From Haloterrigena turkmenica DSM 5511 (lineage in GTDB: Archaea > Halobacteriota > Halobacteria > Halobacteriales > Natrialbaceae): DNA of 64,000 bases. A program made the position numbers and the translations under genes. Under the pieces are notes generated by a model. It did not search any database. It saw only the letters and a list, made by a program, of their open reading frames with translations, and was not told the DNA's origin. This document shows positions 26,085 to 34,854 of this stretch, piece after piece (within the stretch, counting starts at the first letter, position 1; each line of letters starts with the position of its first letter). The stretch is taken from NCBI RefSeq assembly GCF_000025325.1, contig NC_013743.1, positions 1,364,001-1,428,000 on the forward strand. The letters run 5' to 3'.

Positions 26085-27245
26085 TCAGTCAGCGATCGCT
26101 TCGTCCGCGTCCGTCTCCGCGGCGGCATTCTGGATCCAGAGGTCGCCGAACAGGTCGTCCTGCTCGAGACGGATCCGGCCGCGGTGGGCGAGAAAGAGCA
26201 GCGCCAGGTAGGTCATCACGCGCGTCCCGCCGACGGCCTCGATTTCGGCGTACAGCACCTCCTCGCGGCCCTCGTCGTACTGGACCTCGAGTTCTGCCTC
26301 GACGTCGTCGATGACGGCCTCGATGTCCTCCTCGTGGGTCGTGTGGGTGACGTCGTCGCTGGTCGGTTCGTCGTCGACCCGGAAGTCGTCGTTGGCGTGG
26401 TAGTCGAGTTCTTGGACGCCCCGATCGTACCCCTGGGGCGACTCGCTCGTGTCGTAACTGCGCGATTCCTTCCACCAGGAGTCGCGCTCGGCCGACCGCA
26501 GCTCTCGGACGAGTTCGTCCAGCGTCTCTGGCTTGCCGCGTGCCTGTTTGCGCTCGAGGCGCCGTTCCATCTCGGCCTCGAGGCTCTCGACGGGGTCGAA
26601 TCCGGGCGGGTGCGCGCCGCCGTCGTCGCCCTCGGGTTCCATCGCTCCCTCGTCGGCGAAGGGTGCCTCCCACGGCGGCAGTTCCTCCTCCTCGGGCTCG
26701 TCGGTGGCGAACAGTTCGTCGCTTTTCATCCGGAGGAGGACGCTCGCGTAGAACAGCGCCCGCCCTGACGTGCGCAGGTCGGCGTCCTCGATCGCCTCGA
26801 GGAACTTGTCGGTCACCCGTACGACGTCGATGTCCCACGGATCGATCTCGCCGTCCTTGGCGAGTTGCACCAGTAACTCGACGGGCTCGACTTCGTCGTC
26901 GTCCGCATCGTCACCCGCTTCGTCCGCGTCGACATCGGCGTCCGACGCCTCGTCCTCCGAGAACTCGAGGACCGACGCCTCTGACTCGGCGTCTCGAGGC
27001 GTGTCGCCCGCGCTCGAGTCCGTCTCCGAACTCGATTCTCCGGGCGGCTCCCGTTCCTCGTGACCGGTGATGTTCAGGGGGATATCGTCCCGTCCCCCGT
27101 CCGTATAGAACTCGTCGTGATCACCGTCTCTCGGGTCGCTTCGTTCGCGCCTCGCATCGCTCGGCTTTTCGGAGTCGCGTGGCGACTCTCTGCTCGCGCC
27201 TTCGGCGCTCGCATTCTCCGAGCCGCGTGGCGGCTCGCTAGTCAC
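26085..27245 (-). CDS. scpA: Segregation and condensation protein A (kleisin)
   Basis: A 386-aa ScpA-type kleisin. The body (EPVELLVQLAKDGEIDPWDI, VTDKFLEAIEDADLRTSGRA, LFYASVLLRMKSDELF) is a clear ScpA N-terminal domain, and the end has the winged helix GGTRVMTYLALLFLAHRGRI. It links the two heads of the SMC dimer in chromosome condensation. GTG 27245 overlaps the smc stop codon by 8 bp. The first 90 residues are a disordered acidic/Arg-rich stretch encoded by three perfect palindromes (27172-27237); the conserved domain starts only at about residue 130. Confidence 0.92.
   Translation of the reverse strand: MTSEPPRGSENASAEGASRESPRDSEKPSDARRERSDPRDGDHDEFYTDGGRDDIPLNITGHEEREPPGESSSETDSSAGDTPRDAESEASVLEFSEDEASDADVDADEAGDDADDDEVEPVELLVQLAKDGEIDPWDIDVVRVTDKFLEAIEDADLRTSGRALFYASVLLRMKSDELFATDEPEEEELPPWEAPFADEGAMEPEGDDGGAHPPGFDPVESLEAEMERRLERKQARGKPETLDELVRELRSAERDSWWKESRSYDTSESPQGYDRGVQELDYHANDDFRVDDEPTSDDVTHTTHEEDIEAVIDDVEAELEVQYDEGREEVLYAEIEAVGGTRVMTYLALLFLAHRGRIRLEQDDLFGDLWIQNAAAETDADEAIAD
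27172..27237. repeat. Three perfect palindromes within the scpA start region
   Basis: GAGTCGC-GTG-GCGACTC (27172-27188), GCGCC-TTC-GGCGC (27196-27208) and CGAGCCGC-GTG-GCGGCTCG (27219-27237) follow each other within 66 bp, just inside scpA after the smc stop. They share the GTG loop in two cases. In RNA they would make three adjacent hairpins between the smc and scpA coding regions. Confidence 0.7.
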
Positions 27246-30200
27246 TAACAGGCACCTCCTCACCACCGGCGTCTTCGCCGTCGCTCAGATCGATCCCGGT
27301 GACGGCGCTGACGTTATCCTGTTGCATCGTGACGCCGATGGCCCGCTCGGAGCGGTCGAGCATCGCCGAGCGATGGGAGACGACGACGAACTGGGCCTCG
27401 TCGGCGAGTTCGTCGACCATCTCGCCGATGCGCTCGGCGTTAACGGCGTCGAGGAAGGCGTCGACCTCGTCTAGGGCGTAGAACGGCGCCGGATTGTGCC
27501 GCTGGATCGCGAAGATAAACGCCAGCGCGGTCAGCGACTTCTCGCCGCCGGACATCGCGTCCAGTCGCTGAATGGGCTTGTCGCCCGGCTGGGCCTTCAT
27601 CGTCAGCCCGCCGTCGAAGGGGTCCGCCTCGTTCTCTAAGTGCAGCGTGCCGGTCCCCTCCGAGAGCTTCTCGAAGATCTCGGTAAACTGCGCGGCGATC
27701 TCGTCGTAGGAGTCCATGAACGTCGCCTTCTTCTGGGTCTCGTACTGCTCGATCCGGTCGCGGATCCCCTCCGCCTCCTCGACCAGCGTCGCCCTCGCGT
27801 CCTCGAGTTCCTCGAGGTCGCTGCGAACCTCGTCGTACTCGTCGATCGCGAGCATGTTCACCGGCTCCATCGCCTCCATATCTGCTCCCAGGAGGTCGAT
27901 CATCTCGAGGACGGTCTCGTGGTCGGGGACGTCCTCGGGGTCGTAGTCGCCGACCTCCGACTCGAGGCTCTCGATCTCCCACTCGAGGTCGCTGACGCGG
28001 TTGCGACAGTCCTCGAGTTTGCTCTCGACGGCGTTGACCCGGTCCTGTTGCTGGTCGCGTTCGGCCCGCGCGTCGGCGAGTTCGTCCTTGAGTTCGCTAC
28101 GTTCTTCCTTGAGTTCGGTGAGCTCTTCCTCTAGCTCCGCGACGGCCTCGCGTTTCTCCTCGAGTTTGTCTTCCTTCGCCTCGATTTCGTCCTCGAACTC
28201 CTCGATCTGCTCCTCGTGTTCGGCCTTGCGGTTCTGGGCCGCCTCGATCTCGTCGTGGCGGTCCTCGATGGCGTCCTCGGCGTACTCCTTCTCCAAGCTC
28301 AGCTCGTTGAGTTTGCTGTCGAGGTCGGCGATCTGGTCCTCGCGGTCGTCGATCTCGGCCTCGAGTTCCTCGATCTGAGCGGTGAGTTCGGGGATCTTCG
28401 AGTCCTCGAGTTCGGTCTCGAGGTCTGCGATGTCGGCCTCGATCTCCTCGACCGCGGCGGTCTTCTCCTCGATCTCCCCGGAAATTTCGGTCATCCGCTC
28501 GTCGACGGACTCCCGTTCGTCCTCCAGATCGTCGAGGTCCTCTTCGAGGGCCTCGATCTCGGCCTCGATGGTGTCTCGCTTTTCCTCGAGATTCTCGCGT
28601 TCGTTCTCGATCGACCGCACCTCGTCGGTCGCGTCGGTCTTGCGGTCGCGGGCGTCGTCCAGCCGTTCTTCGACGTCGCGTAGCTCCTCGCGGAGGGACT
28701 CGCGCTCCTCCTGGAGTTCGGTGATCTGCTTGGCGACGCGCTCGAGTTGGCCCTCGCCGCCGCCGGTAAAGGAATACCGGGAGCCGCTGCCGGAACCGCC
28801 GGTCATCGCGCCGCTCTTCTCGACCAGGTCGCCGTCGAGGGTGACCATGCGGTAGTCGCCCATGTACGAACGGGCCGTCTCGAGGTCCTCGACCACGAGG
28901 GTGTCGCCGAGCACGTACGAGAAGACGCCGGCGAACTGGTCGTCGAAGTCGACGAGGTTGTACGCGAAGTCGACGACGCCCGGATCGCTCGGCGCCGACG
29001 GGAGTCGGCGCTGGCTCATGTCCGTCAGCGGGAGGAACGTCGCCCGACCCGCGTTGCGCGACTTGAGGTGGTCGATACACTGCTGGCCGACGACATCGTC
29101 GTTGACGACCACGTTCGCGAGGCGTCCGCCCGCCGCGGTCTCGCAGGCGACGGCGTACTCGCCCGGCACCGATCCCAGCTGGGCGACGGCGCCGTGGACG
29201 CCGTTGATCCCCGCGTTGAGGATCGTCGTCACCGCGCGGCCGAAGGAGGTGTCGCCGCTCTCACCCGCGTTGGCCTCGAGTTCGGCGTACTCCTGTTGTT
29301 TAGCCTGAATCTCGTCGTCCAGTTCGTCGACGTCGGACTGGATGCGGCGCTTCTCGCTTTTGAGGTCGTCGACGACGCCCGCGATGTTCTCGCGGTTCTT
29401 CTCGGCCTTCTCGAGTTCCCGCTCGAGATCGTTGCGTCGGCTCTCGATCTCGGGGATCTCCTCGCGTTTCGCCTCGATCGCCGCCTCCTTCTCCTCGATT
29501 TCGGTCGAGCGGCGTCGGGCCTCGTCGAGCAGTCGGTCCTGCTCGCGCTGGAGGTCGTTCTTCTCGGTTTTCGCTTCCTCGAGGTCGTCCTTGCGCTCGG
29601 CGAGTTCGGCCTTCAGTTCGTCGAACTCGGTGTCGACAGCTTCGATCTCGGCCTCGAGTTCGTCGCGCTCGGCCGCCCGTTCCTGAATTTCGCTCTTGAG
29701 GGAGGCCTTCTCGAGTTTGTGCTCGCGCATCTCGCTCTCGAGGTCGTCGATCTGCTCCTGCTTGCGGTCGATCTCGACGAACGCCTCGCGGCGGTTCGAT
29801 TCGGCCTCCTCGATGGCGGCCTCGCTGGCTTCGATCTTGTCCTCGAACCGGGAGATCTCGCCTTTGATCTCCTCGATTTCGCTTTTGATCCGGAGCTGTT
29901 CGTCCTCGCCTTTGCGTTCGATTTCGGCGTTTAAATCCTCCAGATCCTCCTGGAGGCGGACGACCGTGCCCTGGCGCTCGTCGAGTTCGCGCTGAAGGTC
30001 CTCGAGTTCGCCCTCGAGTTCGGCGGCCGTCTCCTCGGCGTCGGCGAGCTCGTCGCGTTTCTCCTCGAGCTCGCTGGCCTTCTTGTAGCCCTCGTACTCC
30101 TCCTTCTCGCGGCGCAGCCGGCGGTAGCGCATGGCCTGCCGGCGTTCGTCGGCGAGCTGGTCGAGGCGGTCGCGTTTCTCCTCGATGCGCAGTTCGGCCT

Positions 30201-30828
30201 CGTCGATGCGTTCCTCGACGACCTCGAGTTCCTCGAAGGCGTCCTCCTTCTTCGCGTCGAACTCGGCGACGCCGGCGATCTCGTCGATGATCTCTCGGCG
30301 AGCGTGGGGCGTCATGTTGATGATCTCGGTGACGTCGCCCTGCATGACGACGTTGTACCCCTCCGGCGTGACGCCCGCCTGCGCGAGGAGATCCTGAATG
30401 TCCGAGAGGTTGACCGCGCGATCGTTCAGATAGTAGTAGGAGTAGTAGTTGTCCTCGGTTTCCTTAACCCGGCGGCGGATGCGGATCTCGTCGACATCGC
30501 CGACGTCCTCGCTGCCGGCGGCGTTGACGACCTGCGACCGGGTGAGCGTTCCGTCGGAATTATCGAGGATGACCTCGACGGTCGCCTCGCGAGGGCCGCC
30601 GGAGCTATCGCCGTCGTCGTGACCGGGGTTGTAGATGAGATCGGTCAGCTTCTCCGCGCGGATCCCGCGGGTACGGGCCAGTCCGAGCGCGAAGAGGACG
30701 GCGTCGATGATGTTCGACTTGCCCGAGCCGTTCGGGCCCGTGATAACCGTAAAGTCCTCGTAGAACGGAATTTTCGTCTTGCGGCCGAAGCTCTTGAAAT
30801 TGTCCAGAACGAGTGCCTTGATATACAT
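27238..30828 (-). CDS. smc: Chromosome partition protein Smc
   Basis: A 1196-aa SMC ATPase: Walker A GPNGSGKS (31-38), two very long acidic coiled-coil arms (about 170-500 and 680-1020), a hinge domain with VTTILNAGINGVHGAVAQLG around 520-680, and a C-terminal head with LDAMSGGEKSLTALAFIFAI and Walker B ALDEVDAFLDAVN. It organises and condenses the chromosome with ScpA. ATG 30828 (MYIKALVLDNFKSFGRKT) is the conserved start; the frame to 30870 is a spurious extension. It is downstream of a small coiled-coil gene and tfs, on one strand. Confidence 0.96.
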   Translation of the reverse strand: MYIKALVLDNFKSFGRKTKIPFYEDFTVITGPNGSGKSNIIDAVLFALGLARTRGIRAEKLTDLIYNPGHDDGDSSGGPREATVEVILDNSDGTLTRSQVVNAAGSEDVGDVDEIRIRRRVKETEDNYYSYYYLNDRAVNLSDIQDLLAQAGVTPEGYNVVMQGDVTEIINMTPHARREIIDEIAGVAEFDAKKEDAFEELEVVEERIDEAELRIEEKRDRLDQLADERRQAMRYRRLRREKEEYEGYKKASELEEKRDELADAEETAAELEGELEDLQRELDERQGTVVRLQEDLEDLNAEIERKGEDEQLRIKSEIEEIKGEISRFEDKIEASEAAIEEAESNRREAFVEIDRKQEQIDDLESEMREHKLEKASLKSEIQERAAERDELEAEIEAVDTEFDELKAELAERKDDLEEAKTEKNDLQREQDRLLDEARRRSTEIEEKEAAIEAKREEIPEIESRRNDLERELEKAEKNRENIAGVVDDLKSEKRRIQSDVDELDDEIQAKQQEYAELEANAGESGDTSFGRAVTTILNAGINGVHGAVAQLGSVPGEYAVACETAAGGRLANVVVNDDVVGQQCIDHLKSRNAGRATFLPLTDMSQRRLPSAPSDPGVVDFAYNLVDFDDQFAGVFSYVLGDTLVVEDLETARSYMGDYRMVTLDGDLVEKSGAMTGGSGSGSRYSFTGGGEGQLERVAKQITELQEERESLREELRDVEERLDDARDRKTDATDEVRSIENERENLEEKRDTIEAEIEALEEDLDDLEDERESVDERMTEISGEIEEKTAAVEEIEADIADLETELEDSKIPELTAQIEELEAEIDDREDQIADLDSKLNELSLEKEYAEDAIEDRHDEIEAAQNRKAEHEEQIEEFEDEIEAKEDKLEEKREAVAELEEELTELKEERSELKDELADARAERDQQQDRVNAVESKLEDCRNRVSDLEWEIESLESEVGDYDPEDVPDHETVLEMIDLLGADMEAMEPVNMLAIDEYDEVRSDLEELEDARATLVEEAEGIRDRIEQYETQKKATFMDSYDEIAAQFTEIFEKLSEGTGTLHLENEADPFDGGLTMKAQPGDKPIQRLDAMSGGEKSLTALAFIFAIQRHNPAPFYALDEVDAFLDAVNAERIGEMVDELADEAQFVVVSHRSAMLDRSERAIGVTMQQDNVSAVTGIDLSDGEDAGGEEVPVSD

Positions 30829-30911
30829 TCTCTTAGCGCGCCCTCCATCCGTGCGGGGAATCGTGGTCACCGCGGTCGCGATATCGGTGCGACCGAGCCG
30901 TGACCACGCGG

Positions 30912-31223
30912 TTATGCGACAATAATATCGTCGCTACCTGAGTCTTCCGCTTCGTCGGTCGTCGACTCCTCGTCCGGCTCGGCGTCGGCCGCGGCCTCAG
31001 CGACCTCGTCCGGCTCGGCCTCGGCAGTCACGTCGACGTCCGCTTCGCTCTCTCCCTCGGAGACGCGCCGGTTGGGAACGCGAGTCGGCGTCTCGGCGTC
31101 GAGTTCGGCCTCGAGAACGCGAATGCGCTCCTTGGCCTCGATCAGTTCGTCCGTCAGTCCCTCCACCGTCGACTCGAGTTCCGCAACCGTCGATTCGAGC
31201 TCTTCGACGCGGTTGTTCGACAT
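30912..31223 (-). CDS. Small acidic coiled-coil protein (DUF7518-like)
   Basis: A 103-aa protein. Residues 1-45 form a leucine-zipper-like coiled coil (VEELESTVAELESTVEGLTD), and the remainder is a very acidic, Ala/Glu/Asp-rich tail. It resembles a haloarchaea-specific bZIP-like family of unknown function (DUF7518, assignment from memory). It lies between tfs and smc, 83 bp upstream of smc, on the same strand, so a link with nucleoid or transcription proteins is possible. No enzyme motif. Confidence 0.75.
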   Translation of the reverse strand: MSNNRVEELESTVAELESTVEGLTDELIEAKERIRVLEAELDAETPTRVPNRRVSEGESEADVDVTAEAEPDEVAEAAADAEPDEESTTDEAEDSGSDDIIVA

Positions 31224-31350
31224 ACCTTCTAGCGGTCTGTCTGGACACATAAACGTACGTCAGACAATACTAGTTGTTCTGGTACCTTCCGATCGCCGAT
31301 TACCGTCGGACCGTGCAACGAGCCGACGACGCCGGGACGGCCGCCGGCGC

Positions 31351-31659
31351 TCAGTTATCGTCTTCGCGCCACTTGTGCTCGCATTCGGTACAGATGAAGA
31401 ATCGAGTCTCGGACTCGTCGGCCGAGCGGATCTGTTGCATGTACCAGTGGGCGCGGTCGTTACCGCACTCGGGACAGTGGGCGTCGGTCTCGGGCAGCGA
31501 GGTCTCGCCGGAGGACTCGATAATCTCACTGGCCTCCTGGCTGTCAGTCACGACGTACTCATCCGCGTCGCCCTTGGGTTCAGTGTAGCCGCAGCTTCCG
31601 CACTTCCAGAGGCCGTCGTCGGCTTTCATCATCGAACCGCATTCGTCACAAAATTCCAT
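31351..31659 (-). CDS. tfs: Transcription factor S (TFIIS/Rpo M-like cleavage factor)
   Basis: A 102-aa protein with two zinc ribbons: Cys4, Cys7, Cys20, Cys23 and Cys62, Cys65, Cys90, Cys93. The C-terminal ribbon carries the acidic pair Asp81-Glu82 in RSADESETRFFIC, which is inserted into the RNA polymerase secondary channel to stimulate cleavage of backtracked RNA. Length matches archaeal TFS (about 100-110 aa). ATG 31659 is the only sensible start. It leads the tfs/coiled-coil/smc/scpA direction on the minus strand. Confidence 0.95.
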   Translation of the reverse strand: MEFCDECGSMMKADDGLWKCGSCGYTEPKGDADEYVVTDSQEASEIIESSGETSLPETDAHCPECGNDRAHWYMQQIRSADESETRFFICTECEHKWREDDN

Positions 31660-31802
31660 CGTTGTCCGGGATACGTCGGCCGAGCGACTTAAGCCACCCG
31701 TTCCGTTCCCCGACCGTCGGCGACGGCGTCACGGCCGTCGGTTTTCCTCGGCTCGCGGAACCGCGATACACCTTCTCTCACACGGGCGGACGGGATTCCT
31801 GT

Positions 31803-31810
31803 TTTTATAT
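31803..31810 (+). promoter_or_regulatory. TATA box of the phosphohexomutase gene
   Basis: TTTTATAT is centred about 28 bp before ATG 31834, which indicates a leaderless transcript and supports that start over GTG 31819. Confidence 0.6.
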
Positions 31811-31833
31811 AGCCGGTTGTGATACGCTCGGGT

Positions 31834-33174
31834 ATGTTCGGAACGAGCGGTATCAGGGGAGCGGTGGGCGACGAGGTGACGGCCGAGCTGGCGCTGTCGG
31901 TCGGCCGAGCGCTCGCCACCGAGGGGTACGAACGAGTCGTCGTCGGCCGCGACGTCCGCGAGAGCGGGACGGTTCTGGTCGACGCGCTTTCCGCCGGCGT
32001 CCGCGAGTGCGGCGGAGACGTCGTCGAGGTCGGCGTCGTGCCGACGCCGACGGTCGCCCGCGGCGTCGACTGGCTCGAGGCCGACGCGGGCGTCGTGATC
32101 ACGGCCTCGCACAACCCGGCCACGGACAACGGCATCAAACTCTGGTCGCCCTCCGGCCAGGCCTTCGACACCGAACGCCGCGAGACCATCGCGAGCCGCG
32201 TCGAGACCGACCGGTACGACCTCGCGGCCTGGGACGGCCTCGGGAACCGAAGCCGGGACGACGGACTGCTCGAGCGCCACGTCGAGGCGATTACCGACCG
32301 CGTCGACGACCTCGAGGGGCTGGAGGTCGTCGTCGACGTCGGCAACGGCGCCGGGAGCGTGACCGCCGACGCCCTCCTCGAGTTGGGCGCGTCAGTCCGC
32401 ACCCTGAACGCCCAGCAGGACGGCCGGTTCCCCGGACGGCCCAGCGAACCCAACGAGGAGACGCTCGGGGACCTCCAGGAACTCGTCGGTGCGACCGACG
32501 CCGATCTGGGCGTGGCCCACGACGGCGACGGCGACCGGATGGTGGCCGTCGACGAGCGCGGCCGGTTCGTCCCGAAGGACCTCCTGCTCGCGCTGTTCGC
32601 CCGCGACGCGGTCGGCACCGGCGACCGGGTCGCCGCGCCCGTGGACACGAGCCTTGCCGTCGACGACGCGCTCGCGGACGTCGGCGCCTCGGTGACCCGC
32701 ACCGCCGTCGGCGACGTCTACGTCGCCGAGCGGGCGACCGAACCCGACGTCGTCTTCGGCGGCGAACCCAGCGGCGCGTGGATCTGGCCCGACGAGACGC
32801 TCTGCCCCGACGGCCCGCTGGCGGCCGCCAAACTCGCGGCGATGGCCGCCGACGAGGGCTCGCTCGCGAGTCTGGTCGACGACCTCGAGACCTACCCCAT
32901 CCGCCGGACCTCGATCGAGGTCGACGACAAGGAGCGGGTCATGGAAACCGTCGAGTCGACGGTCCGCGAGCGCTACGACGAGATCGACGCCCTCGACGGG
33001 GTCCGCATCGATCACGGCGACGGCTGGACGCTCGTTCGCCCCAGCGGCACCGAACCCGTGGTCCGCATCACCGCCGAAGCCCGCGACGACGAGCGCGCCG
33101 AGGCGCTGTTCGAGGACGCCCGCGAAATCGTCCTCGAGGCGAACGAGGAATCGGATGTGGCGCCCGCCGAATGA
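31834..33174 (+). CDS. glmM: Phosphoglucosamine/phosphohexomutase (GlmM/ManB type)
   Basis: A 446-aa alpha-D-phosphohexomutase. It has the phosphoserine loop TASHNP (90-95, Ser92), the metal-binding loop DGDGDR (230-235), sugar-specificity loop GGEPSGAW and phosphate-binding RPSGTEPVVRI. It interconverts sugar 1- and 6-phosphates; GlmM (glucosamine phosphates) and mannose/glucose mutases cannot be told apart with certainty. Start ATG 31834 was chosen over GTG 31819 because of the TATA box 28 bp upstream. It stands alone, with tfs divergent. Confidence 0.9.
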   Translation: MFGTSGIRGAVGDEVTAELALSVGRALATEGYERVVVGRDVRESGTVLVDALSAGVRECGGDVVEVGVVPTPTVARGVDWLEADAGVVITASHNPATDNGIKLWSPSGQAFDTERRETIASRVETDRYDLAAWDGLGNRSRDDGLLERHVEAITDRVDDLEGLEVVVDVGNGAGSVTADALLELGASVRTLNAQQDGRFPGRPSEPNEETLGDLQELVGATDADLGVAHDGDGDRMVAVDERGRFVPKDLLLALFARDAVGTGDRVAAPVDTSLAVDDALADVGASVTRTAVGDVYVAERATEPDVVFGGEPSGAWIWPDETLCPDGPLAAAKLAAMAADEGSLASLVDDLETYPIRRTSIEVDDKERVMETVESTVRERYDEIDALDGVRIDHGDGWTLVRPSGTEPVVRITAEARDDERAEALFEDAREIVLEANEESDVAPAE

Positions 33175-33519
33175 GGTACTTCACACGGCGGATACGTCGT
33201 CACGCCGTGCGCTGAACTGACGAGATACCTGTGCGGCGGCGTGCGCTGTCGATCGTATCCGAACGCGAGTGAGGATCGATCGCCACTACCGCGCGAGGGA
33301 TGAGTGAGTGAGCATAGCGAGCGAACGAATCGGCTGGGGAGGAAGTGGAAATCCCCGTTGCCAGAGTCGCACACCGCTCGAGAAGAACCGACTCTCGAGT
33401 CGCACACCGAGTATCTTCACCAGTCTCACGTCCGAGTCTCAACGGTCTCGAGCACGTCGCAGCCCGGCCGAGTAGTGACGTTCCCCTTCTCACTCGAGTC
33501 TACGCTCGCCGACTATTGA
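33175..33519. other. Gene-free interval between phosphohexomutase and DHH genes
   Basis: These 345 bp hold dispersed-repeat copy C and, after it, a 13-bp direct repeat GAGTCGCACACCG (33364-33376 and 33397-33409). I see no convincing ORF; the open frames are Arg/Ser-rich on either strand. Both flanking genes end here (convergent), so no promoter is expected. Confidence 0.55.
33277..33372 (+). repeat. Dispersed repeat, copy C
   Basis: Core AATCGGCTGGGGAGG followed by AAGTGGAAATCCCCGTTGCC, preceded by CACTACCGCGCGAGGGATGA. Both parts match copies A and B at 9.1-9.3 kb with substitutions, so it belongs to the same dispersed family but is more diverged. It lies between the ends of two convergent genes, as is usual for tolerated insertions. 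Confidence 0.55.
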
Positions 33520-34701
33520 CTACCGTTCGCCGGACATCGCCGAGAACAGCCGCTGCTCGAACTCGTCCCTCGAGATGCCCTCGGAGGTACCGATCCCGTC
33601 CATGTGATCGACCGAGACCTGGCCGCCGCCCATCCGGGCGTGGCCGCCCGCGTTCGCCATCGGAATGTCGCTGATGGCGTGGCGGAGCGTCTCGCCCATG
33701 TGGACCCGATCGTCCCGGGAGCGCCCCGAGAGGTGGATCGTCCCGTCGCGTTCGCCGTAGACGACGACCGCCGTCACGCCCTCTAACTGCATCAGTTCGT
33801 CTGCGGCCTGCGGGATCGCGTCGACGTTCGAGATTTCGCCGACGTCGCAGACGGCGAAGGGGCCCTCGACGCGTTTCTCGGTGATCGCCGTCGCCTTGAC
33901 CTGCAGGACGTCGTCGCTGACCTGCGGGTTGGCGACCCGATCGAGCAGGTCCTCGTCGATCGCGCCGAACAGCGCCGCGCAGGCGTCGAACTCCGCCCGC
34001 GAGCAGCCGTTGGTCAGGTGCTTCGTGTCCGACTGGATGCCGTAGAGCAGCCCGGTCGCCAGCTCCGGCGAGACCTCGAGGCCGTCCCCGCCGTTCATCG
34101 TCGCGCCGAGTTCGTCGAGATACTCGACGATGATGGTCGAGGCGGCGCCGTACCCCGTCCGGACGTCGGTGAACTCCGTCCCCGCGCCGTTGCCGGGATG
34201 GTGGTCGATCACCGCGATCGGTTCGACGGTCTGGGAGCCCGCGAACCCGCGAGGCGTGTTGTGATCGACGAGGACGACGGCGTCGGCGGCCAGTTCCGAA
34301 CTCGCCTCGATGGCCTCGAGGTCCAGATCGAGGACGGTCCGAAACGCTCGGTTCTCCTGGTGGCGGATCTCGCCGGCGTACTGCAGCGTCGCCTCGGTGT
34401 CGACGGTCTCGGCGATCCGGGCGACGCCCATCGCACAGGACATCGCGTCGGGGTCCGGATTCGGGTGCATCACCACCGCGACGTGGTCGTACTCCCCCAG
34501 CAGCCGCTGGAAGCGAACGCCCGGCGGCCGCCGGAACCAGCTGACGACCCACCAGCCGCCGACGGCGACCGCGACGGTCGCCACCACGAACAGCGAGAGC
34601 ATCAGCGGCTCGAGGGACTCGAGGAACTCGCGGACCGGCCCGACCAGCGCCGTACCCGACCGGCGGAACGTGCCGCTGGTCGAGCCGTTCCGAACGATCA
34701 T
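33520..34701 (-). CDS. Membrane-anchored DHH/DHHA1 phosphoesterase
   Basis: A 393-aa protein. One transmembrane helix (about residues 34-54, LMLSLFVVATVAVAVGGWWV) is followed by a DHH domain with HPNPDPDA (79-86), VDHNTP and VIDHHPG (164-170), and a C-terminal DHHA1 domain ending in GGHARMGGGQ. DHH proteins cleave phosphodiesters; NrnA-like ones degrade oligoribonucleotides and relatives hydrolyse cyclic dinucleotides. The membrane anchor suggests a surface-near nucleotide or nanoRNA hydrolase. Two metal-binding clusters look complete. Confidence 0.87.
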   Translation of the reverse strand: MIVRNGSTSGTFRRSGTALVGPVREFLESLEPLMLSLFVVATVAVAVGGWWVVSWFRRPPGVRFQRLLGEYDHVAVVMHPNPDPDAMSCAMGVARIAETVDTEATLQYAGEIRHQENRAFRTVLDLDLEAIEASSELAADAVVLVDHNTPRGFAGSQTVEPIAVIDHHPGNGAGTEFTDVRTGYGAASTIIVEYLDELGATMNGGDGLEVSPELATGLLYGIQSDTKHLTNGCSRAEFDACAALFGAIDEDLLDRVANPQVSDDVLQVKATAITEKRVEGPFAVCDVGEISNVDAIPQAADELMQLEGVTAVVVYGERDGTIHLSGRSRDDRVHMGETLRHAISDIPMANAGGHARMGGGQVSVDHMDGIGTSEGISRDEFEQRLFSAMSGER

Positions 34702-34854
34702 ACGTCACCATTAAATCGAATCGACAAGAAATTTCCCCCTCTAACGACCGACTCGGACGGTCTCGAGGCGGGTTTCCGGTCGACTCCCTCGAACTGCCGG
34801 CAGTCGGCCCGCCTTCGCGTTCCGCAGAGCGCAGTGCGACCGCTCTCGAGCGGC

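Noticed and set aside
27238-30828. Antisense frames full of Ser/Arg opposite smc
   Set aside because: These are mirrors of the Glu-rich coiled coils; no independent start or conserved protein motif.
33200-33500. ORFs in the interval between phosphohexomutase and DHH genes
   Set aside because: They run through repeat C and have Arg/Ser-rich out-of-frame composition.
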